Below, piece after piece: positions 1 to 6,322 of a DNA stretch of 11,870 bases (positions are counted from its first letter, which is position 1; the number at the start of each line of letters is the position of its first letter). This DNA comes from Spirochaetia bacterium (GTDB lineage: Bacteria > Spirochaetota > Spirochaetia > Treponematales > Treponemataceae). The notes under the pieces were generated by a model that saw nothing but the letters and a program-made list of their open reading frames with translations, was not told the DNA's origin and ran no database searches. The position numbers were made by a program, and so were the translations under genes. The stretch spans positions 1-11,870 of the forward strand of contig CAAGIZ010000052.1 of NCBI GenBank assembly GCA_900770075.1, in the 5' to 3' direction.

Positions 1-8
1 AATCAGCG

Positions 9-58
9 TGTAGTGCTAATAGCACGGTTTTGCAATGAACAGGCGCGACCGGTAGCCC
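9..58 (+). other. possible 3' part of a structured intergenic element
   Basis: No gene is visible in the first 147 bases. TGTAG at 9-13 is followed seven bases later by AGC (21-23), the same core seen in the two elements at 5277-5365 and 8750-8859. A near-perfect palindrome GTGCTA-A-TAGCAC lies at 13-25. The later GGCGCGACCGGTAG (43-56) loosely resembles GGCGAGACGGTGG near the end of the reverse-strand element at 8750-8859. The 5' half would lie outside the window, so the call is weak. Confidence 0.22.
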
Positions 59-112
59 ATGTTTTTTATTATGATTTTATAATGCGGTGTGTGACTTCAA
101 AAATTCCATCAT

Positions 113-141
113 TTGACAGCATTTATCCCGAAAGTTAAAAT
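113..141 (+). promoter_or_regulatory. sigma-70-type promoter of ptsI
   Basis: A perfect -35 hexamer TTGACA (113-118) is followed by a 17-bp spacer and the -10 box TAAAAT (136-141). The ATG of ptsI begins at 148, only six bases after the -10 box, so transcription should begin at or next to the start codon. The AAAGG at 142-146 is too close to the ATG to be an ordinary ribosome binding site. The predicted mRNA is therefore leaderless or nearly so. Confidence 0.7.
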
Positions 142-147
142 AAAGGT

Positions 148-1842
148 ATGAATGTTTTTTTAGGCACTTCAGCTTCCAAAGGAATCGGTATCGGCAAGGC
201 TTTTGTCATTCCAGAAACCGTAAAAAGAGTTATTCCCCGCAGTAAAATAGAAGAATCTTCCCGCGACGAGCAGTGGGGCAGGTTTGAAAAATCCCTTGCT
301 ACCGTTTCCGCTGATATTTCTAAAAAAATGACTGACTCAAAAGACAACAAAATTCAGAGTCAGCTTTACGAAACATATTTTTTAATGCTCAACGACCCGG
401 AATTCATCAAGGAGCTAAAAAACGCCTTTTATTCCCACTCGCTGAACATCGAATTTGTTCTGGACAGGCAGACAGAAAAATATGCCAGACACCTGCGTTC
501 CAGCGGTAACGAATACCTGGCAGAGCGCGCACAGGACATCTGCGACATCTTCGGCAAAGTTCTGGACGACATGCTGGATTTTCAGCCTTTTAACATAGAA
601 ACGGTTCCCAACGGCGTTGTAATAGTTGCAACCCAGCTCAATCCCAGCGACACCATTGTCCTTTCAAAACGGAAGATTGCCGGTCTTGCCCTTACAGAAG
701 GCGGCATTTCAAGCCACGTGGGAATTCTTGCCAGAAACTACGGAATTCCGGCAGTCTTTGCCCTGGACAACATTGCTTCCCAGATTGAATCCGGTCAGAC
801 TGTGGTTGTAGACGGAAACAATGCCGAAGTCTTTGCCAACCCGGACGAAAACTCCCTGAAAGAATTCAGAAAAAAAATCGAAGAAGAAAATTCTCACCGC
901 CTTATGCTGGAAAAATTCCGCAGCGTGGAAGCCCGAACAAAAGACGGAGAAAAGTTCAGCATTTTTGCAAACATAGGCACCGTAGAAGAGGCAGAAATCG
1001 CCCTTCAGGAAGGAGCCGACGGCATCGGTCTTTTCAGGACTGAATTTCTTTTTATGAGCCAGACAAACAGCGGGCGTTCCAGCCTTTTTAACGAAGAAGA
1101 ACAGTTCAAAGCTTACAGCACCGTTCTAAAAACCATGCAGGGTAAACCTGTAACAATCAGAACTCTAGATGCCGGTGGCGACAAGCTCATAAACTCCCCG
1201 GAAATCCACATCAACGAAGAAAAAAACCCCCTCATGGGCTTGCGGGCAATCCGTTTAAGTTTGGAAAATCCCATGCAGCTCAAAACCCAGCTGCGGGCCC
1301 TTTACCGTGCCAGCGTTTACGGCAATTTAAAGATAATGCTACCCCTTATAACTCAGGTTGAGCAGGTAAAAAAGACTCTGGAAATTGCCCGAACCGTCCG
1401 CAACGAACTTGCCTCAGAAAAAATTCCTTTTAACCCGGACGTTCCCATCGGAATCATGGTGGAAACCGCAGCCGCCGCCCTTACGGCGGACTGTCTTGCC
1501 AAGACCAGTGACTTTTTTTCCATCGGCACCAACGACCTTACCCAGTACACCATCGGCGTAGACAGGGAAAATGCCTCTGTAGCGTCCCTCTATGACGAAT
1601 TCCACCTGGGAGTGCTCAGGATGATTCAGAACACCATTACCGAAGCAGAAAAAGCAGGCATCGAAGTTTCTGTCTGCGGAGAGATGGCCGGTAGAAAGAC
1701 AAGCGTTTTGGTTCTTGCCGGCATGGGTATCCGAAACCTGAGCATGAGTCCTAAGTCAATCTGCGAGATAAAAGAACTTCTTTCCAAATATACTGTAAAA
1801 GAATTAAAAAGCATCTCGTCAAAACAACTTAATTCATTGTAA
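148..1842 (+). CDS. ptsI: PTS Enzyme I (phosphoenolpyruvate-protein phosphotransferase)
   Basis: A 564-aa cytoplasmic protein that takes phosphate from phosphoenolpyruvate on a histidine and passes it to HPr, the first step of the sugar phosphotransferase system. Domains are in the usual order. There is an N-terminal HPr-binding/phosphohistidine part with GGISSH, placing the active histidine at H190. The C-terminal PEP-binding TIM barrel has GLFRTEFLFM (R297), DAGGDK (342-346) and the conserved cysteine in VCGEMAG (C510). All catalytic motifs are intact and the length is normal (about 570 aa). The start at M1 is right because the typical GxxASxGIxIGKAF opening follows directly. It leads the forward block, 11 bp before der. 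No HPr or Enzyme II gene is in the window, so whether it serves sugar import or regulation only cannot be told from here. Confidence 0.97.
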   Translation: MNVFLGTSASKGIGIGKAFVIPETVKRVIPRSKIEESSRDEQWGRFEKSLATVSADISKKMTDSKDNKIQSQLYETYFLMLNDPEFIKELKNAFYSHSLNIEFVLDRQTEKYARHLRSSGNEYLAERAQDICDIFGKVLDDMLDFQPFNIETVPNGVVIVATQLNPSDTIVLSKRKIAGLALTEGGISSHVGILARNYGIPAVFALDNIASQIESGQTVVVDGNNAEVFANPDENSLKEFRKKIEEENSHRLMLEKFRSVEARTKDGEKFSIFANIGTVEEAEIALQEGADGIGLFRTEFLFMSQTNSGRSSLFNEEEQFKAYSTVLKTMQGKPVTIRTLDAGGDKLINSPEIHINEEKNPLMGLRAIRLSLENPMQLKTQLRALYRASVYGNLKIMLPLITQVEQVKKTLEIARTVRNELASEKIPFNPDVPIGIMVETAAAALTADCLAKTSDFFSIGTNDLTQYTIGVDRENASVASLYDEFHLGVLRMIQNTITEAEKAGIEVSVCGEMAGRKTSVLVLAGMGIRNLSMSPKSICEIKELLSKYTVKELKSISSKQLNSL

Positions 1843-1845
1843 AAT
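1816..1845 (+). promoter_or_regulatory. possible internal promoter for der
   Basis: TAAAAT (1840-1845) overlaps the ptsI stop codon and lies eight bases before the der ATG at 1854. The ten bases TAAAATAAAG are identical to those before ptsI (136-145). The -35 match is poor (TCGTCA, 1816-1821, 18-bp spacer). No Shine-Dalgarno site precedes der, so a near-leaderless der transcript is plausible, but A-rich chance similarity is possible too. Confidence 0.35.
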
Positions 1846-1853
1846 AAAGTTCT

Positions 1854-3434
1854 ATGAAAAAAGCTAAAAAAGCAAAACCGGATTTTTCAAAGCCGAAACC
1901 ACAGAAAAATCTGGACGAAGAACTTATTTCCAGCGGAGTTGACGAATTTTCTGCACAGGAAAGCACAGCAGAACCGGCAGCGGACACTGCAATTGAAGAG
2001 CCTTCTCCTTCCGGCGATGAATTCGGTCAGACCGACGAAAATGCCACCGAAGAATTAAAATTTTTCCCGGACAAATCATACATAAACCTGCCCACCGTTG
2101 CCATTGCAGGACGGCCAAACGTAGGTAAGTCTACACTTTTTAACCGCTTCATGCACCGCCGCCTTGCCATTGTAGATCCTACACCGGGCGTAACACGGGA
2201 TCCTGTGGAAGGAACTGCTTTTATAGGCGGCAAGCCTGTACATCTGGTAGACACCGGTGGCTTTAAGCTTGACCGGGACTTAAAAAGCCGGGAATCCGAG
2301 ATGGATGAGCTTGTCGTTGAAAAATCTCTTTCCGTAATAAAACGGGCTGACCTTATTCTCCTCCTTCTGGAAGCAGGAAAAATCACCGGAGAAGACGAAG
2401 AATTCATTCATCTTTTGCGCCCTTACTGGGACAGGGTTGTAGTTGCCGTAAACAAATGCGAAGGCGGCTCCGGGGAAAACGTAAGCTGGAACTACCTTCA
2501 ATACGGATTTAACGAACTGCTTTTTATCTCCGCAGACCATGGCGACCACATAACGGAACTTGCAAAGGCCATTACCAGCCGTCTTAACTTTTCGGAAGTT
2601 CAGGAAGGAGTGGAAGAGCCTGTCATAAAGATTGCCATCGTAGGCAAGCCAAACACCGGTAAATCCACCCTTTCCAACCGGCTTACAAACACCACAAATT
2701 CCATCGTGTCAGACTATGCCGGCACCACCAGAGATGTGGTAGAAGGAAGCTTTACCTGGGGTAAACGCAAATTTGAAGTTCTGGACACCGCAGGAATCCG
2801 CAGAAAAGCAAAGGTCAGACAGAACGTTGAATATTATTCCGTAAACCGGGCAATAAAAACCTTGGACGAGTGCGACATCGTTTTTCTGATGATAGACGCT
2901 GAACAGGGGCTTGCAGACCAGGACAAAAAAATCTGTTCTCTTGCCTACGAAAGGGGCCGGGGAATAATTTTCGTCCTTAACAAGTGGGACTTAAAAGAAC
3001 AGACAAAAAAGGTCTATAAGGACACCGTGGACTACATTCAGTATATGTTCGGACAGATGCGCTTTGCCCCGATTTTAAGGCTTTCCGCCCTGCACGGTGA
3101 CGGAATAAAAGAACTGATGGAAACCACCATCCGCCTTTACAAGCAGCTTACCACAAAAATCGAAACCTCTGCCCTCAACAAGGCACTGGACGACTGGCTT
3201 TTCCGCTATCCGCCGCCGGCAACAAAGGCAATTCACTTTAAAATCCGCTATATGACCCAGACCAGCGTAAACCCGGTTGCCTTCAGGATTTTTGCAACCA
3301 GCCCGGACAATGTGCCGGAAAGCTATGTAACATACTTAAAAAACAGAATCCGGGAAGATTTGGGGTTTGACCAGATACCTGTCATGCTGGAAATGAAGTC
3401 CAGCCGCAAACGATGGGAAAACCGGTTTGAATAA
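1854..3434 (+). CDS. der: ribosome assembly GTPase Der (EngA)
   Basis: Der has two consecutive GTPase domains and acts in maturation of the 50S ribosomal subunit. The first G domain has P-loop GRPNVGKST (86-94), DTGG (133-136) and NKCE (200-203) in place of NKxD. The second has GKPNTGKST (264-272), DTAG (311-314) and a standard NKWD (376-379). A KH-like RNA-binding domain (about 440-526) follows, ending in a basic SSRKRWENRF tail. At 526 aa it is longer than the usual 430-490 aa. The excess is an N-terminal extension of about 78 residues with a lysine-rich start and then an acidic, Ser/Pro/Glu-rich, probably disordered stretch. A start nearer residue 78 is unlikely because the extension is open from ATG 1854, close after the ptsI stop. 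The MerR-type gene follows after 17 bp. Confidence 0.97.
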   Translation: MKKAKKAKPDFSKPKPQKNLDEELISSGVDEFSAQESTAEPAADTAIEEPSPSGDEFGQTDENATEELKFFPDKSYINLPTVAIAGRPNVGKSTLFNRFMHRRLAIVDPTPGVTRDPVEGTAFIGGKPVHLVDTGGFKLDRDLKSRESEMDELVVEKSLSVIKRADLILLLLEAGKITGEDEEFIHLLRPYWDRVVVAVNKCEGGSGENVSWNYLQYGFNELLFISADHGDHITELAKAITSRLNFSEVQEGVEEPVIKIAIVGKPNTGKSTLSNRLTNTTNSIVSDYAGTTRDVVEGSFTWGKRKFEVLDTAGIRRKAKVRQNVEYYSVNRAIKTLDECDIVFLMIDAEQGLADQDKKICSLAYERGRGIIFVLNKWDLKEQTKKVYKDTVDYIQYMFGQMRFAPILRLSALHGDGIKELMETTIRLYKQLTTKIETSALNKALDDWLFRYPPPATKAIHFKIRYMTQTSVNPVAFRIFATSPDNVPESYVTYLKNRIREDLGFDQIPVMLEMKSSRKRWENRFE

Positions 3435-3451
3435 AACCAGAGGGAAAATCT

Positions 3452-3772
3452 GTGACCTATTCAATCGGTGAAGCGGAAGAACTTACAGGCATAAAATCTC
3501 ATATTCTGCGCTACTGGGAAGAAGTCATCCCCTGTTTTGCCCCAAAAAAAGACCTTGGCGGCAGGCGGGTTTACACAGAGCGGGACATCGATTTAATCCT
3601 AAGGCTTAAATACCTGATAAACGAGCGCAAATTTACGATTGAAGGAGCCAGAGACGAAATCCTCAGGGAAACACGGGACTACGACTCAAAGGCAGAAACT
3701 TTGGATTCCATCCGCCAGATACGCTCTGAACTCAGCCGGATGTACATGCTTATCCGAAAATACCGAAAATAG
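3452..3772 (+). CDS. small MerR-type HTH regulator
   Basis: A 106-aa protein consisting almost only of a MerR-type DNA-binding domain. The first helix-turn-helix is YSIGEAEELTGIKSHILRYW (3-22), followed by the wing GGRRVYTERDIDLILRLKYL (36-55) and a second helical part with FTIEGARDEI (61-70). A short charged helix (about 80-105) could form the dimer coiled coil. There is no effector-binding domain and no cysteine cluster for metal sensing, so its signal is unknown. The start is GTG at 3452, supported by AGAGGG about eight bases upstream. It sits 17 bp after der and 17 bp before the Rsm22-family gene and is almost certainly co-transcribed with them. Its target genes cannot be inferred from the sequence. 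Confidence 0.85.
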   Translation: MTYSIGEAEELTGIKSHILRYWEEVIPCFAPKKDLGGRRVYTERDIDLILRLKYLINERKFTIEGARDEILRETRDYDSKAETLDSIRQIRSELSRMYMLIRKYRK

Positions 3773-3779
3773 CACAGGC

Positions 3780-3786
3780 AGGTGAT
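3780..3786 (+). promoter_or_regulatory. strong Shine-Dalgarno site for the Rsm22-family gene
   Basis: AGGTGAT matches the anti-Shine-Dalgarno end of 16S rRNA over seven bases and sits three bases before the ATG at 3790. It fixes that start codon and contrasts with the absence of such a site before ptsI, der and rsmI. Confidence 0.7.
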
Positions 3787-3789
3787 TTT

Positions 3790-5253
3790 ATGAAAAACGA
3801 TGAAGCAAAATGGTATGAAAAAGCGTCCGGGAAAAAACTCCACAAAACAGAGAATGTTGCAAAAATGGCTGCCAAATCGGCTAAAGCAGCAGAAAAAGAT
3901 GAATTAAAAAGGCAGCAGGAAGAAAAAAAACTGCGGACAGAACCAAAAACAACAAAGCCCATAAAATCCGCAAAGCCGGAAAATAAAGTCCGAAAGACAA
4001 AAACACCTCAAAAAAACACCCGAAGGACGGCAAAAACCCCTTTCTCTGAAACCCTTCCAATGTTTGACACGCAAAAAATTTCCGAAGACTCGGCAAAAAT
4101 TCTGGAAAACTTTGGAAAAATCGTCATGGAAACCAGAAATCTTTCGTCAAAACAGCAGGTGCTCCTTCCAAAGCAGATAAAAAATTTAAGCCACCAGCTT
4201 ACCGACGACAGAAACAGCCGCCGTCTCGGCTACATGAACGATGCAGGCCAGCTTTCTGCCTACATTTCCTACTTTATGTGGTGGAATTTAGTCCGCCTGA
4301 CAAGGCTTTTTGCCAGCCTGCCGGAAACTGCCTTTAAGCTGAACGACGGAGACTTTTGCCTTGATCTGGGTTCCGGACCTCTGACAGTACCCTGTGCCCT
4401 CTGGCTTGCCCGGCCGGAACTGCGCTCCAAAAAACTGACCTTTTATGCCCTGGATTTGAGTCAGGGGGCTTTGGCTGCCGGAGAAGAAATTTTCCTTTCG
4501 ATTGCGGCAAAAACCCTGAAAGAAAACCAGCTTCCGTGGAAAATTCTCCGGGTAAAGGGTGCTTTGGGAACTCCCGTAAAGCAAAAACCTGCCCTCATAA
4601 CCTGCGCAAACGTATTTAACGAAGTTACCCAGAGCAGCGAAATGCCACCGGACTTTCTTGCAAAAACCTGCACCGCCGACATCTTAAAATACTTTGAAAA
4701 AGACAGTCCTTCTGCCCAGACAGTGCTGCTGGTTGAACCGGGAGACCCCCGCTCTGCCCGGCTTGTAAGCCTTATGAGGGATTCTTTTATGCGGAAAGGA
4801 TTTGCACCTTTAAGCCCCTGCCCCCACCTGCACGCCTGCCCCATGGCAGGAAGGACAGCAGCCAATCCCAACGGAAAGTGGTGCAACTTTGCCTTTGATA
4901 CAAAAGATGCCCCGGAAGAACTTTTAAAACTTTCAAAAAATGCAAACCTTCAGAAAGACAGGGCATCCCTGAGCTATGTGCTGCTTTGCAGACAGGAAGA
5001 AAAAACAGAGGGTAAAAATTCTTCTGAGACTGAAAAAAGGGAACTGAAACTGCGTGTTGCTTCGGATTTTATACGCCTGCCGGAAATACACAAATCCGCC
5101 TGGTACTGCTGCTCGGAACTTGGACTGGTGCTTGCAATTGACAAGACAAACAGGCAGCCCAAAAACGGAGACCTGCTGACGGTAAAGCACCCCGGTTCTG
5201 CGGAAAACTGTCCCTCAGACAAAAAGACAGGCGCTGTTATTTTAGACATCTAA
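3790..5253 (+). CDS. Rsm22/METTL17-family methyltransferase-like ribosome factor
   Basis: A 487-aa protein. Residues 1-85 are a highly basic, Lys/Ala/Glu-rich, probably disordered tail. Residues about 100-400 form a Rossmann methyltransferase domain with the SAM motif LDLGSGPLTV (191-200), an acidic second motif ALDLS (220-224) and CANVFNEV (272-279). The signature of the Rsm22 family is CPHLHACPM (344-352) followed by KWCNF (363-367). In mitochondrial METTL17 such cysteines bind a 4Fe-4S cluster. Here C344, C350 and C365 are clear and C400 is a candidate fourth ligand (inference). Residues about 418-487 look like a small beta-rich C-terminal domain. The family is linked to small-subunit ribosome assembly, which fits its place behind der. 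Whether the bacterial protein methylates anything is not known from sequence. The ATG at 3790 has an excellent ribosome binding site. Confidence 0.8.
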   Translation: MKNDEAKWYEKASGKKLHKTENVAKMAAKSAKAAEKDELKRQQEEKKLRTEPKTTKPIKSAKPENKVRKTKTPQKNTRRTAKTPFSETLPMFDTQKISEDSAKILENFGKIVMETRNLSSKQQVLLPKQIKNLSHQLTDDRNSRRLGYMNDAGQLSAYISYFMWWNLVRLTRLFASLPETAFKLNDGDFCLDLGSGPLTVPCALWLARPELRSKKLTFYALDLSQGALAAGEEIFLSIAAKTLKENQLPWKILRVKGALGTPVKQKPALITCANVFNEVTQSSEMPPDFLAKTCTADILKYFEKDSPSAQTVLLVEPGDPRSARLVSLMRDSFMRKGFAPLSPCPHLHACPMAGRTAANPNGKWCNFAFDTKDAPEELLKLSKNANLQKDRASLSYVLLCRQEEKTEGKNSSETEKRELKLRVASDFIRLPEIHKSAWYCCSELGLVLAIDKTNRQPKNGDLLTVKHPGSAENCPSDKKTGAVILDI

Positions 5254-5276
5254 AGTCATAGTTTGACGGCAAAACC

Positions 5277-5365
5277 TAGCCCTGATCGCCACGGAAAGAC
5301 CGGAAAAACCGTCTGCGGTTTTGAGGACTTGTAGTAAGAGCAGGCTGGACGGCAAATTGCGCTCC
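5277..5365 (+). ncRNA. Flavo-1-like structured RNA element (candidate)
   Basis: This lies in the 129-bp gap between two converging genes. It starts TAGCCCTGAT (5277-5286), continues with CACGGAAAG (5290-5298), a hairpin AAAACCG-TCTG-CGGTTTT (5305-5322), then TTGTAGTAAGAGCAGG (5329-5343), and ends at GCTCC (5361-5365). AGCCCTG (5278-5284) can pair with CAGGCT (5341-5346) with one bulge. The pattern of AGCCCTGAT, a variable hairpin, TTGTAG..AGCAGG and a final GCTCC resembles, from memory, the Flavo-1 RNA motif of Flavobacteria, also reported in Spirochaetes. GACGGCAAA occurs twice (5265-5273 and 5348-5356). The hairpin could instead be a weak bidirectional terminator, although its GC core is only three base pairs. 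Confidence 0.45.
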
Positions 5366-5382
5366 AAAAAATTCAAAAACCC

Positions 5383-6219
5383 TTATTGACTAAGGCTTTC
5401 CACCCATTTTTGCATGAGAATTCCAAAGGCAACTCCCACGTTAAGGCTTGCTTTCAGCCCCTTCATTGGAATTGTAACCCGGCCATAGGAGGCTTTTTTT
5501 AGTGCCTGAGGACTAACTCCCAGTTCTTCTGAACCGATTATGCAGATTCCTTTTTTGGGAAACTTAAATTCTTCCAGAGGGGTACCGCCTGTTTCCAGCA
5601 CAAATATGGGGATTTCGTTTTCTTTGGCGTATTCTTCCAGTTCATCGAGGCTTTTTTTCTGCCAGCCCAAAGTTTCTATGCAGCCCATTCCGCTTCTAAG
5701 GGCTTTGGGGTGGTCAGGGGGAACGCACAACGGGCTTACAAAAACACTTTCTGCACCCATGGCTTCCGCCGTCCTGAAAATCGACCCCAGATTAAAGGGT
5801 GAACGTATGTCTTCGGCATAAACGCTTACGCCTTCAAAAAATTCCCGCTTTTTTACAATGCCTTTTTCGTCGTAAACCTCCGGGTGAGGGGCTATAATCA
5901 AATCCCATTCTGCCGGAAAAGTTCCGATTATCTTAAGCATGGTGTTGCGGGCCAGGTTACAGGCGCGTTTTTCGTCAAAGGGGTCTTGCGAAAGAGCTTC
6001 CCGCAATAGTTTTCCTGCGTCTTGGGGCATCTGAGGGTCTTTAAGGCAGATTTCTACAATTTTTTTTACGTAGTCGGTGCGGGAAATGGTCTTGTAGGAA
6101 TACTCATTGCCTTTTTCGGGGATTCCGTCTATGTCCCGCTCTAGTGCTCCGAGAGTGAGTGCAAGTTTCCGGCGTTTCTGTCCGCCTTCCAGCTGGCTTA
6201 ATTTGCCTGGGTCTATCAT
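5383..6219 (-). CDS. SpoU/TrmH-family RNA 2'-O-methyltransferase
   Basis: A 278-aa protein of the SPOUT class, which binds SAM in a C-terminal trefoil knot and methylates a ribose 2'-OH in rRNA or tRNA. Residues 1-128 are a mostly helical N-terminal part with no recognised motif. Residues about 130-278 contain the three SpoU motifs: SPFNLGSIFRTAEAMG (140-155, N143 and catalytic R149), IIGSEELGVSP (227-237) and IPMKGLKASLNVGVAFGI (250-267). All key residues are present. The target base cannot be assigned, since RlmB, TrmH and other members share these motifs. The ATG at 6219 has only a distant GGAG (6233-6236, 13 bases away), and an in-frame TGA lies upstream. It is 103 bp downstream of the Fe-ADH-fold gene on the same strand, and the gap includes an alternative SD-GTG start in another frame. 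Confidence 0.92.
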   Translation of the reverse strand: MIDPGKLSQLEGGQKRRKLALTLGALERDIDGIPEKGNEYSYKTISRTDYVKKIVEICLKDPQMPQDAGKLLREALSQDPFDEKRACNLARNTMLKIIGTFPAEWDLIIAPHPEVYDEKGIVKKREFFEGVSVYAEDIRSPFNLGSIFRTAEAMGAESVFVSPLCVPPDHPKALRSGMGCIETLGWQKKSLDELEEYAKENEIPIFVLETGGTPLEEFKFPKKGICIIGSEELGVSPQALKKASYGRVTIPMKGLKASLNVGVAFGILMQKWVESLSQ

Positions 6220-6306
6220 CTTTGTTCTGTTTCTCCGCAGTGTTTTTTTGGCAGTTCAAAAAAGTCAATGGTTGCAGCACAGCCGTCAAAAAACGGCACA
6301 CTCAAG

Positions 6307-6312
6307 CTCCTT
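6307..6312 (-). promoter_or_regulatory. orphan Shine-Dalgarno site before a GTG
   Basis: On the reverse strand AAGGAG (6312-6307) is followed after five bases by GTG (6301-6299), 21 bp after the stop of the Fe-ADH-fold gene, a normal operon spacing. It opens a 65-codon frame to 6104 that overlaps the 5' end of the SpoU gene in another frame. The product is basic in its second half and has no known motif. It may be a short leader ORF, or the relic of an N-terminally longer SpoU protein, since skipping one base in the seven-A run near 6242-6248 would join the frames. Confidence 0.3.
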
Positions 6313-6322
6313 TTTGGAACCT

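Noticed and set aside
4461..4886. A 141-codon reverse open frame inside the Rsm22-family gene
   Set aside because: It is antisense to clear family motifs on the forward strand and has no similarity that I recognise.
6281..6297. GCCGT/ACGGC hairpin between the Fe-ADH-fold and SpoU genes
   Set aside because: A five-bp stem with no U-tract on either strand; not a terminator and no sign of a riboswitch.
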